Part shown: one piece after another, positions 1 to 6,310 of the stretch
Position numbering within the stretch: the first letter of the stretch is position 1
Layout of the letters: every line of letters starts with the position of its first letter
From: Pseudomonadota bacterium
GTDB taxonomy: Bacteria > Pseudomonadota > Gammaproteobacteria > Burkholderiales > Thiobacillaceae
Assembly: GCA_021791235.1 (NCBI GenBank)
Contig: JAJYXA010000151.1
Location: forward strand, 1-6,996
Length of the DNA: 6,996 nucleotides
Direction of reading: 5' to 3'
The notes under the pieces: generated by a model
What the model was told of the DNA's origin: nothing
Seen by the model: only the letters and a program-made list of their open reading frames with translations
Database searches by the model: none
Position numbers and translations under genes: made by a program

Positions 1-1
1 C

Positions 2-508
2 CTGCCCGACGAGGATGGCATGAGCCTGCTGCAGCGCTGGCGCGCGGACGGCATGGCGCTGCCGGTGCTGGTGCTGACCGCGCGCGACGCGGTGGAAGAC
101 CGCGTCGCCGGGCTGCGCGCCGGCGCCGACGATTACCTGCTCAAGCCGTTCGACCTCGACGAACTGGTCGCGCGTTTGCACGCGCTGCTGCGCCGCGCCG
201 CCGGGCGCAGCGTGGACGTCATCGAGCAGGGAGCGCTGCGCCTCGACCCGGAGCGCGGCGAAGTCTCCCTGCATGGCCGCCCGGTGGTTTTGTCGCGGCG
301 CGAACTGGCGTTGCTGGTGGCGTTGCTGCATGCGCGCGGACGCATCCTCAGCGCCGACCAGCTCAAGGACAGCCTGTACGGTTTCAGCGAGGAGATCGAG
401 AGCAATGCGCTCAATGTGCATATCCATCATCTGCGGCGCAAGCTCGGCGCCGACCTGATCGAGACCGTGCGCGGTGTCGGCTACCGTTTCAACATGGGGG
501 ACGCATGA
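2..508 (+). CDS. OmpR-family response regulator, 5'-truncated (QseB/PmrA-like)
   Basis: The first 168 visible residues lack a start codon because the gene begins upstream of the window; about 50 N-terminal residues, including the phospho-accepting aspartate, are missing. The frame opens at nt 2 with LPDEDGMSLLQRW, the segment that follows the aspartate loop in receiver domains. The conserved Thr of VLTARD (nt 77-79) and the switch Lys of DDYLLKPF (nt 143-145) are both present. A winged-helix DNA-binding domain follows (about nt 210-505), with the typical ends NALNVHIHHLRRKL and VRGVGYRF. The protein should be a cytoplasmic transcription factor, phosphorylated by the kinase encoded next, whose start codon overlaps this stop by 4 bases (ATGA at 505-508). 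The sequence style fits the QseB/PmrA/TctD branch. The target genes cannot be read from this sequence. Family assignment is firm; the specific subfamily is inference. Confidence 0.95.
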   Translation: MPDEDGMSLLQRWRADGMALPVLVLTARDAVEDRVAGLRAGADDYLLKPFDLDELVARLHALLRRAAGRSVDVIEQGALRLDPERGEVSLHGRPVVLSRRELALLVALLHARGRILSADQLKDSLYGFSEEIESNALNVHIHHLRRKLGADLIETVRGVGYRFNMGDA

Positions 509-1830
509 GCCTGCGATTACGCTTGCTGCTGATGATCGGCGTATCGCTGAGCCTGCTGTGGGGCGGGGTCGCGGTGTGGATGCTGCGCGATCTGGACGAT
601 GAAATGCGCCGCACGCTGGATCAGCGTCTCGCGATGTCGGCGCGCATGGTGGCCGGGCTGATCTCGCAGAATCCTGCTGCGTGGGACGCGCGCGGCGGGA
701 CGGCAGGCGTCTCCACGCTGACCGTGCCGGCGACGGCAAAAGGGCTCGCCTGCCAGGTCAGTTCGCTACGCGGCGAAGTCTTCGCGCGCACCCCGGGCGC
801 AACGTCCGCCGCCATCGCAACGACCACGCCCGGTTTTGCCGAGCGCGAAATCGACGGCGAGCGCTGGCGCAGCTACACCGTCGAGGCGCACGGCCTGCGC
901 ATCACCACGGCGGATCGCCTGGCCGAGCGCAACACCTTGCTGCGTGATGTAATGGTGGCCGCGATCGTGCCGTTCGTGGTCGCCCTGATCGGCAGCCTGA
1001 CGATGCTGTGGCTCGGCGTCAGAAGCGGCCTGGTGCCGCTGGAACGCCTGCGCCAGGCGCTGGCCCGCCGCGCGCCGGATGCGCTGACGCCGATCCCCGA
1101 CGCGCCGATGCCGCGCGAGCTGCAGCCGCTGGTCGATACCCTGAACCAGCTGCTGGAAAGAATGCGGGTCGCCATCAGCCGCGAACGCCGCTTTACCAGC
1201 GATGCCGCGCACGAATTGCGCACGCCGCTCACCGCGCTCAAAACCCACCTGCAGGTGGCCCGCATCACCCGCGGCCAGGACGCCGAAACGGCGCTGGATT
1301 ACGCGGAAGAAGGCGCGTCGCGCCTGCAGCACACCTTGCAGCAACTGCTGACGCTGGCGCAGGTGGAAGGGCCCTTTTCATGGGACGAGACGCAGCGCAC
1401 GGTTGCCGATGACGTCGCCCGCCTGGCGATGCGCGATGCGGCGCCCGATACGCCCGGGCGCATCGTGCTCGACAGCGACCGTCCCCCAGCCGAACTGGCG
1501 CTGCCGCAGGCGCTGGCCGTCACCGCGCTGCGCAACCTGCTCGACAACGCGCTGCGTCATTCTCCGGCACATCACAGCGTCAGGCTGGAAATCCAGTCCG
1601 CGCCAGACGTCGTCTGTTTCCGCGTGTGCGACAGCGGACCGGGTCTCGGCGCCGACGAGCTGACGCGGGTCACGCAACGCTTCTGGCGGCGCGACACGGG
1701 CCGGGGCAGCGGACTGGGGCTCGCCATCGTGGTGGCCATCACCGAGCGCTGCGGGGGATCCCTGGTGCTGGCGCAGCGCCCCACGGGCGGGCTGGAGGCG
1801 AAATTGACCTTGCCGAGAGCGAAACGCTAA
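505..1830 (+). CDS. Sensor histidine kinase (QseC/PmrB-like)
   Basis: A 441-residue inner-membrane sensor kinase that autophosphorylates on a histidine and passes phosphate to the regulator encoded just upstream. Order of parts: TM1 at about residues 5-27; a periplasmic sensor segment of about 120 residues with a lone Cys83; TM2 at about 149-172; a HAMP-like linker at about 172-225; the H-box FTSDAAHELRTPL with the phospho-accepting His236; the N-box LRNLLDNALRHS with Asn348; the G1 box DSGPG at 376-380; an F-box-like QRFWR at about 392-395; and the G2 box GRGSGLGLAI at 399-408. All catalytic elements are intact and the length is normal for the family. The ATG start is supported by the 4-base ATGA overlap with the regulator, which implies translational coupling. 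The QseC/PmrB-type architecture is clear, but the periplasmic segment has no motif from which I can name a ligand. Confidence 0.95.
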   Translation: MSLRLRLLLMIGVSLSLLWGGVAVWMLRDLDDEMRRTLDQRLAMSARMVAGLISQNPAAWDARGGTAGVSTLTVPATAKGLACQVSSLRGEVFARTPGATSAAIATTTPGFAEREIDGERWRSYTVEAHGLRITTADRLAERNTLLRDVMVAAIVPFVVALIGSLTMLWLGVRSGLVPLERLRQALARRAPDALTPIPDAPMPRELQPLVDTLNQLLERMRVAISRERRFTSDAAHELRTPLTALKTHLQVARITRGQDAETALDYAEEGASRLQHTLQQLLTLAQVEGPFSWDETQRTVADDVARLAMRDAAPDTPGRIVLDSDRPPAELALPQALAVTALRNLLDNALRHSPAHHSVRLEIQSAPDVVCFRVCDSGPGLGADELTRVTQRFWRRDTGRGSGLGLAIVVAITERCGGSLVLAQRPTGGLEAKLTLPRAKR

Positions 1831-1980
1831 AAGCTGCGGCTATCTTTTTCTGCCTGTCTGAGCGCACTGAAGAAGCAAACCTGAATGCCGATCGTTGAAT
1901 GTCATTCTGGATTCTGGACGGCCGGCTTTTCGAGCCGGTGTCGCGGGCACGGTCCCACAAGATTCCGCAGACCAAAAAAA

Positions 1981-2006
1981 GCCCCGCAGGCTTGCACCTG
2001 CGGGGC
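1981..2006 (-). terminator. Intrinsic terminator in convergent intergenic region
   Basis: A perfect 10-bp GC-rich stem (GCCCCGCAGG pairing with CCTGCGGGGC) closes a 6-base loop (CTTGCA). Three flanking A-T pairs can extend it to 13 bp. The run of seven A at 1974-1980 reads as a T7 tract on the minus strand. The site therefore looks mainly like the terminator of the PhoX-like gene, whose stop lies about 97 bases upstream on that strand. On the plus strand only TTT follows (2007-2009), so termination of the kinase transcript, about 150 bases after its stop, is plausible but weaker. Confidence 0.88.
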
Positions 2007-2102
2007 TTTGTCCATTTGCCGTCGAGCTGCCGCCGGCAAGCTGAACGCTCGGATCAGAATCGGCTCATTCAGTCCTGGTACTGGCCGTAGCGATGGCCAT
2101 GT

Positions 2103-3470
2103 TTATTCTTCGCCTTCGCCTTCGTCTTCGTCTTCGTCTTCGTTCGGGCACGGCGCGGTGATCATGATGGTGCGATCGACCTTGCTGGTGGGGTGCTGCA
2201 CGTTGACGTAGGCGACGTTGGGCTTGAACTTGTCGAAATACAATCCCGTGCTTTCCGCGCCGACGGTCGACAGGCTGGCCCACTTGCCGACGGCTTCGGC
2301 CACGCCGTCGTTGTTCTCGTCCTTGGCGAACCAGATGTCTTCCACGCCGCCCGGCTGGTCTTCCACGATGTAGATGTTGCCCTTGGCGTCGATCGCCAGG
2401 TTGTCCGGGCTCTTGAAGATCTCGCCAACGGGCAGGCCGGTGGCCATGTCCTTCGTATCGCGGCTGGCGAACAGCTTGACGGTGTTGCTGGACAGATCGA
2501 TGGAGAACACCTTGTGGTTGGTGGTGGTCGCCACGAACAGCAACTGCTTGCCGTTCTTCAGCGTCTTGATTTCCAGATCTTCGGGGCGGTCGAAGTTGGT
2601 GCCGAGGAACTCGGGCAGGTTCGGCGTGGCGCGGCCGTCGATCGCGGTCAGGCCGTTGGGGTCGGTGACGACGACGGCGCCCGGCAGGGCGACACCGTTA
2701 ACGTCGGTCAGCGGAACCCAGGTGGCGGCACCGGTGGCCTCTTCAACCGTGCCGTCGCCCACGCGCAGCACGAAGGTCTGGCCTTTGGCGAAGAATTCGT
2801 CGCCATTGGTCGCGTTCGGGCTCATGGACGTGAACTTGAAGATATGGCTGTCATTGCGCTCGTCGATGAAATACAGGTTGTTCTCGCCGTCGAACGCCAG
2901 GCCTTCGTGCGCCACGCGCGGCAGAATGTCGCGGTGAACGATGTTGATGTCGGCCGGGTCGGCCAGCGGATTGGTCACTTCAAACAGGCGGCCGTAGGGG
3001 CTGGCTGGGCCGGCCGGGTCGCTCCACCGTTCCTCGGCGGTGAGGAAGCTGCCCCAAGGGGTCCAGCGCGATGCATCGAAGGCCACGTGGCCATTCAGCG
3101 CGGGGGCGGGCGCCGGGCTGGACCAGATGGTGGTGGTGAGCATGGTGCGCAGGTCGGTGCGCTGGATGCCGGCCTGGCCGGTTTCGAATACGGTGAACAG
3201 GTAACGGCCGGCTTCGGGGCCGGTCTCGTTAGCGGTGTGCATGTCGTAGTTGCCGCTGTCGAAGCGGGTGGCCTGGGTGACGTCGCGCGCAACGATGGTC
3301 ATCTGGCTGAAGTGCGGCGAGGACAGCTTGTAGGGCGCGGCCTCGGGCAGGGTGCCGGCGCCGACGTCGCCGGTCATGGGCGTGAAGTGATCGAAGGACA
3401 TGCCGGCGGCGAAGGCCGACGAACCGGCCAGAACCAAGCCGATTGCGAGCGAGAGTTTCTTGAGCATCAT
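2103..3470 (-). CDS. Exported PhoX-family (DUF839) beta-propeller protein with acidic C-terminal tail
   Basis: A 455-residue protein with a Sec-type signal peptide (MMLKKL, hydrophobic core, SSAFA|AG cut near residue 21), so it is exported to the periplasm or beyond. PhoX-family signatures along the chain: WTPWGSFLTAEERW (136-149), HEGLAFDGENNLYFIDE (188-204), FDRPEDLEI (293-301), SPDNLAID (354-361), GNIYIVEDQ (364-372), and NVQHP (423-427), a motif typical of the family's C-terminal part. A calcium-loop-like DENNDGVAE lies at 384-392. Characterised PhoX enzymes are calcium/iron phosphatases on a beta-propeller. Here the motif usually remembered as LTCEE reads LTAEE, and there is no twin-arginine leader, so phosphatase activity is not assured. 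The chain ends PCPNEDEDEDEGEGEE, coded by a hexamer repeat. The first ATG (3468-3470) is preferred over the adjacent second ATG because AAGGA (3480-3484) sits about 9 bases upstream. It appears to be a single-gene transcript, divergent from the efflux operon. Family is confident; function is open. Confidence 0.9.
   Translation of the reverse strand: MMLKKLSLAIGLVLAGSSAFAAGMSFDHFTPMTGDVGAGTLPEAAPYKLSSPHFSQMTIVARDVTQATRFDSGNYDMHTANETGPEAGRYLFTVFETGQAGIQRTDLRTMLTTTIWSSPAPAPALNGHVAFDASRWTPWGSFLTAEERWSDPAGPASPYGRLFEVTNPLADPADINIVHRDILPRVAHEGLAFDGENNLYFIDERNDSHIFKFTSMSPNATNGDEFFAKGQTFVLRVGDGTVEEATGAATWVPLTDVNGVALPGAVVVTDPNGLTAIDGRATPNLPEFLGTNFDRPEDLEIKTLKNGKQLLFVATTTNHKVFSIDLSSNTVKLFASRDTKDMATGLPVGEIFKSPDNLAIDAKGNIYIVEDQPGGVEDIWFAKDENNDGVAEAVGKWASLSTVGAESTGLYFDKFKPNVAYVNVQHPTSKVDRTIMITAPCPNEDEDEDEGEGEE
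2109..2144. repeat. Hexanucleotide tandem repeat coding for the Glu-Asp/Glu-Gly tail
   Basis: Six consecutive 6-base units read on the plus strand as TTCGCC x2, TTCGTC x3 and TTCGTT x1. On the coding (minus) strand they give the Asn-Glu-Asp-Glu-Asp-Glu-Asp-Glu-Gly-Glu-Gly-Glu end of the PhoX-like protein. A 6-base unit keeps the reading frame, so slippage would only lengthen or shorten the acidic tail by two residues at a time. Confidence 0.9.
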
Positions 3471-3527
3471 GGTGAAGTTTCCTTAATCGTGAGTGAATGG
3501 GGTACTGACATTCTTTTTGATGGCACG

Positions 3528-3557
3528 ATGAAACTTGAACGAGATGGCTTTTCTCAA
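3528..3557 (-). promoter_or_regulatory. Candidate sigma70-type promoter for the PhoX-like gene
   Basis: On the minus strand TTGAGA (3552-3557, one mismatch to TTGACA) is followed after 18 bases by TTTCAT (3528-3533, four of six matches to TATAAT). It lies about 58 bases before the start codon, in AT-richer DNA. The -10 is poor, so this is only a candidate. I found no convincing PHO box in the leader. Confidence 0.25.
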
Positions 3558-3705
3558 ATGCGACACCATCATCGAGGATGAAAACCCAAGTATGGTCATC
3601 AAACGATCCAGTACCGAAACCAGCCTATCGGGCCGACGTGTCATGCATATTTCAGCTCGCCAAATAAAACTGGTCCTTCCAGCTCACATGGATGATCTGG
3701 CCGTA

Positions 3706-3737
3706 TCCGGGCATGCTCGCAGGCCTTTATGCCCGGA
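3706..3737. repeat. Perfect 9-bp inverted repeat upstream of the efflux operon
   Basis: TCCGGGCAT (3706-3714) and ATGCCCGGA (3729-3737) are exact reverse complements separated by 14 bases. The left arm runs into the small palindrome GCATGC (3711-3716). No T-tract follows on the plus strand, which argues against a simple intrinsic terminator. The repeat ends 54 bases before the proposed start of the outer-membrane factor gene, where an operator or an mRNA leader hairpin would be expected. Its role is not known from sequence. Confidence 0.5.
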
Positions 3738-3776
3738 GCGGCGCCGGCCCTTTCGCAACCAGGTTTGAGACTCGTT

Positions 3777-3782
3777 TAGAAT
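3777..3782 (+). promoter_or_regulatory. Possible -10 element of the efflux operon
   Basis: TAGAAT differs from TATAAT at one position and sits 9 bases before the proposed TTG start. No good -35 lies at the normal distance; the nearest T-rich hexamers, around 3751-3757, are 19-20 bases away. If it were used, the transcript would start almost at the start codon and have nearly no leader, so this call is weak. Confidence 0.2.
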
Positions 3783-3791
3783 CGACCCACT

Positions 3792-5198
3792 TTGAAACCC
3801 GTCCCGCATTACTTCTTGTTGTGTGTTTCGTTTGCGCTGTGGTCCTGGTGGGGCCACAGCGCCGCGCTCGATCTGCCTGAGCGGCCTGGGGCTTTCTGGC
3901 TGCAGCTCGATGCGCTGCCCGAACAGCCGCAGTCGCCGGCTGAGCGAACCGGCACCGTTCGTTTCGACAGCCTGGCCGCGCTCACCGAACACGCCCTGCG
4001 CGAACGCCCCGAATCGCGCGCCGCCTGGCTCGGCATCCAGGCCGAAGCCGCGCGGCTGGATGCCGCCGCCGCCGCCAACTGGCCCACCCTCACCGGGCAA
4101 TTCAATTTCACCCGCAGCCGCGCGCTGTCGAGTTTCGGCGCGGCCGTTCCCACGCTGCACCGCTATGGTCCCGGTCTGAGCCTCGCCTATGTGCTGGCCG
4201 ACTTTGGCGCGCGCGTAGCCAGCATCGACGCCCGGCGCTATCAACTCATCGCCAGTCTGCTGAACAGCAACCGCACCCTGCAGGACACGATCGCCGAGGT
4301 CGAGACTGCCTATTACGCCGTGCTCGCCGCGCGCGCGCAGGTGGCTGCGCAGGTGCAGCAGGAGACCGCCTTGCGCGCCGGTCTCGATGCGGTCGAGGTG
4401 CGGCTGCGCGGCGGGCTGGCTGCGCGCGCCGATCAGTTGCGCGCGCGCGCGGCCTTGAGCGAAGCGGCGCTTGCGCGCCGGACCGCCGAGCGCGATCTGG
4501 CGAAAGCCGAGGCCGCGCTGAAACAGGCGGCCGCGATCGGGCAGTCCCGCGCCTTGGTGCTCGACTGGGAGGCCGCGCCGCCCGCTCCGCTGGACGCCGC
4601 CCTCCTGCTGGCTGATCTGCTCGCCGAAGCCGAGCGCCAGCGCCCCGACCTGCGCGCGCTGCAGGCCGCGGCGGCGAGCGCCCGCTTTGAGGCCGAACGC
4701 GCGCGCGCCGCGCGCTGGCCCAGCCTGTCGCTGGTCGCCAACGCCGGGCGCACCTTTTTTCTGGAGGACGAGCGGACGCCGTCCACCTCGTACAGCGTCG
4801 GCGTGAACCTGTCGGTGCCGCTGTTCGACGGCGGTCGGCTGGCGGCGCAGGCGCGCGCCGCCGAGCGCGATGCCGAGCGCCTGCAGGCCGAGGCCGACGG
4901 TCAGCGCAGCCAGGTGGCCCTGGCGGTGGCCGAGGCCTATCACGACGTGCGTCACGCGCAGGCGCAGCGCGAAGGCGTGGTCGTGCAGTTCGACAGCGCC
5001 AGCGAATCGGCGCGCGCGGCCGAGGCGCGCTATGCCGCCGGCGTCGGCAGCCTGCTCGAACTCCTGACCGCGCAGGCCGATCTGGCGCGCGCGCGGCAGG
5101 CGCAGGCGCAGGCCGACAGCGGCTGGCTGGCGGCGTTTTCCCGTTTGAATCACGCGCTGGGCCGTTTGCCCATCGTCTTTTCTGCGAACCCGCCATGA
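3792..5198 (+). CDS. TolC-family outer-membrane efflux factor
   Basis: A 468-residue protein with two outer-membrane efflux (OEP) repeats, which should form a trimeric barrel and periplasmic tunnel as the exit duct of the pump encoded downstream. The N-terminus has a hydrophobic stretch (YFLLCVSFALW) and a likely signal peptidase I site near GHSAA|LDL at residue 25. Cys11 is not in a lipobox, so this looks TolC-like rather than a lipid-anchored OprM/NodT type. Repeat one covers about 58-250: a helix from 58-95, strands around TLTGQFNFTRS (99-109) and GPGLSLAYVLADFGAR (126-141), and a long Ala/Arg-rich coiled coil at 145-250. Repeat two covers about 268-455, with matching strands at SLSLVANAGRTF and VGVNLSVPLFDGGRL (337-350). 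The start is TTG: an in-frame TAG at 3777-3779 rules out anything earlier, and TTG gives a complete signal peptide. No clear Shine-Dalgarno is visible. The stop overlaps the next start by 4 bases. Confidence 0.92.
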   Translation: MKPVPHYFLLCVSFALWSWWGHSAALDLPERPGAFWLQLDALPEQPQSPAERTGTVRFDSLAALTEHALRERPESRAAWLGIQAEAARLDAAAAANWPTLTGQFNFTRSRALSSFGAAVPTLHRYGPGLSLAYVLADFGARVASIDARRYQLIASLLNSNRTLQDTIAEVETAYYAVLAARAQVAAQVQQETALRAGLDAVEVRLRGGLAARADQLRARAALSEAALARRTAERDLAKAEAALKQAAAIGQSRALVLDWEAAPPAPLDAALLLADLLAEAERQRPDLRALQAAAASARFEAERARAARWPSLSLVANAGRTFFLEDERTPSTSYSVGVNLSVPLFDGGRLAAQARAAERDAERLQAEADGQRSQVALAVAEAYHDVRHAQAQREGVVVQFDSASESARAAEARYAAGVGSLLELLTAQADLARARQAQAQADSGWLAAFSRLNHALGRLPIVFSANPP

Positions 5199-6310
5199 AA
5201 CTGCGCATTCTTTTATTCGTCATCGTGCTGGCGCTGGTCGCCGGCGTGGCGTACCGCATTCAGAACCAGCAGGCAGGCGACGCCAGGAAGAGCGGCGGAG
5301 ACCGTGCCCTGAGCGTGAAAACCGTGCCGGTGGCAGTGCGCGATTTTCCGCGCGTGATCGACCTGCCCGGCACGCTGGAAGCGGCGCAGCAGGTCGCCAT
5401 CGTCGCCCAGGCGGGCGGCACGGTGCTGCGGCAGCACGTACAGGAAGGCGATGCCGTGCGCGCCGGGCAGCTTCTCTTCAGCCTGGATGCGCGCCCGGCG
5501 CAGGCGCGCATCGCGCAGAGCCGGGCCACCCTGACCGGCGCACGCGCCGAGGCCGCCGAGGCGGAGAAGAAACGGGAGCGCCTGAGCCCGCTGATGCAGT
5601 CGGGCTATATCAGCCGGCAGGAATTCGACGACGCGCAGGTGGCGCTGGAGGCCGCGCGCGCGCGCGCCGGCACCGCACGCGCGGAGCTGGAGGCGGCTCG
5701 CCTGGACGTGGGGTACGCGCAGGTTCGTGCGCCGATCGCCGGGCGCGTCGGCCGTATCGCGGTGCGGCCGGGCAGCCTGGCGCAGGCCGGCGGCGAGCCG
5801 CTCACCACGATCCTCGCCCCCGGCGCGCTCGACGTGCGCGCCAGCGTGGCCCAGCAGGACTGGCCGGAACTTGCGGCGGCGCGCGCGCAGGGCAGGGTGA
5901 CGGCCGAGGTTTTCAACGATGTGGATCGCGCGGTTCAGGCGCGTGGCGAACTGGTTTTCGTCGATTCGCAGATCGACGCCGCCACCGGCGCGGTGCCGAT
6001 CAAGGTGCGGCTGAAGGACACGCCGCCTGCCCTGCTGTCGGGGCAGGGTGTGCGGGTGCGCCTGCTGCTGGGCGTCGAGCCGAACGCCAGGGTGGTGCCC
6101 GAGGCGGCGCTGCAGCACGCACAGCAAGGCACCTACGTCTACGTGGTGCGCGGCGGCCGCGCGGTGGTGCAGCCGGTGAAACAGGTCCGCAGCCTGGATG
6201 GCGAGCGGATGGTGGAAGGCGAGCTGCGCGCCGGCGAGCCGGTGCTGATCGAGATTCCGCAGCGGCTCAAGGCGGGCGGCAAGGTCAAGCTCGAAAGCGC
6301 CCGCCGATGA
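5195..6310 (+). CDS. RND efflux periplasmic adaptor (membrane fusion protein, MdtA-like)
   Basis: A 371-residue adaptor that bridges the inner-membrane pump and the TolC-like duct. An N-terminal hydrophobic segment (about residues 4-20, ILLFVIVLALVAGVAY) serves as an uncleaved anchor or signal; there is no lipobox cysteine. The core follows the family order: a beta-barrel strand region opening at RDFPRVIDLPGTLEA (49-63); the first lipoyl half with VAIVAQAGGTVLRQHVQEGDAVRAGQLLFSLD (67-98); a helical hairpin of about 100-172 containing SGYISRQEFDDAQ; the second lipoyl half YAQVRAPIAGRVGRIAVRPGSLAQAG (174-199); a beta-barrel at about 210-295; and a membrane-proximal domain from VVPEAAL (300) to the end. 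Length is normal. It overlaps the genes on both sides by the ATGA tetranucleotide, so the operon is probably translationally coupled. Substrate cannot be inferred. Confidence 0.94.
   Translation: MKLRILLFVIVLALVAGVAYRIQNQQAGDARKSGGDRALSVKTVPVAVRDFPRVIDLPGTLEAAQQVAIVAQAGGTVLRQHVQEGDAVRAGQLLFSLDARPAQARIAQSRATLTGARAEAAEAEKKRERLSPLMQSGYISRQEFDDAQVALEAARARAGTARAELEAARLDVGYAQVRAPIAGRVGRIAVRPGSLAQAGGEPLTTILAPGALDVRASVAQQDWPELAAARAQGRVTAEVFNDVDRAVQARGELVFVDSQIDAATGAVPIKVRLKDTPPALLSGQGVRVRLLLGVEPNARVVPEAALQHAQQGTYVYVVRGGRAVVQPVKQVRSLDGERMVEGELRAGEPVLIEIPQRLKAGGKVKLESARR

Larger units (their letters stand above)
3471..3791. other. Divergent intergenic region of lower GC
   Basis: This 321-base gap separates the divergently transcribed PhoX-like gene and the efflux operon, so it should hold promoters for both. 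Its base composition is visibly lower in GC than the flanking genes, close to half GC between about 3481 and 3700. It contains the ribosome binding site of the PhoX-like gene (AAGGA at 3480-3484 on the minus strand), weak promoter candidates in both directions, and a perfect 9-bp inverted repeat at 3706-3737. An open frame of 77 codons at 3535-3768 has no ribosome binding site and no recognisable protein features, so I do not call it a gene. No tRNA or insertion-sequence remnant is visible. Confidence 0.7.

Noticed and set aside
1922..1938. Small hairpin CCGGCT-TTTCG-AGCCGG
   Set aside because: Only a 6-bp stem with no following T-tract; such stems are common by chance in high-GC DNA.
1899..2090. 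63-codon open frame after the kinase gene
   Set aside because: It spans the terminator hairpin, has no ribosome site and gives a featureless translation.
3490..3513. Possible PHO box in the leader of the PhoX-like gene (minus strand TGTCAG...CATTCAC)
   Set aside because: The first half-site fits loosely but the second does not match at the required 11-base spacing.
2193..3581. 462-codon plus-strand open frame opposite the PhoX-like gene
   Set aside because: It is the antisense of a gene with a signal peptide, a Shine-Dalgarno and family motifs. Its own translation is Gly/Val/Ala-rich and featureless.
3535..3768. Possible 77-codon small protein in the divergent intergenic region
   Set aside because: TTG start, no ribosome binding site, overlaps the promoter candidates and the inverted repeat, and no hydrophobic segment or motif.
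3684..5153. Long open frame antisense to the outer-membrane factor gene (489 codons)
   Set aside because: Low-complexity Arg/Gly/Ala-rich translation with no family motifs, opposite a gene with clear OEP features; a GC-driven shadow.
5653..5667. Alternating CG runs (also at 4328-4338 and 4439-4451) with Z-DNA potential
   Set aside because: They lie in Ala/Arg-rich coiled-coil coding sequence and are explained by codon use in a GC-rich genome.
4246..6127. Minus-strand open frames opposite the efflux genes (4246-5259 and 5213-6127)
   Set aside because: Arg/Ala/Pro-rich shadow translations in high-GC DNA, with no motifs or ribosome sites.
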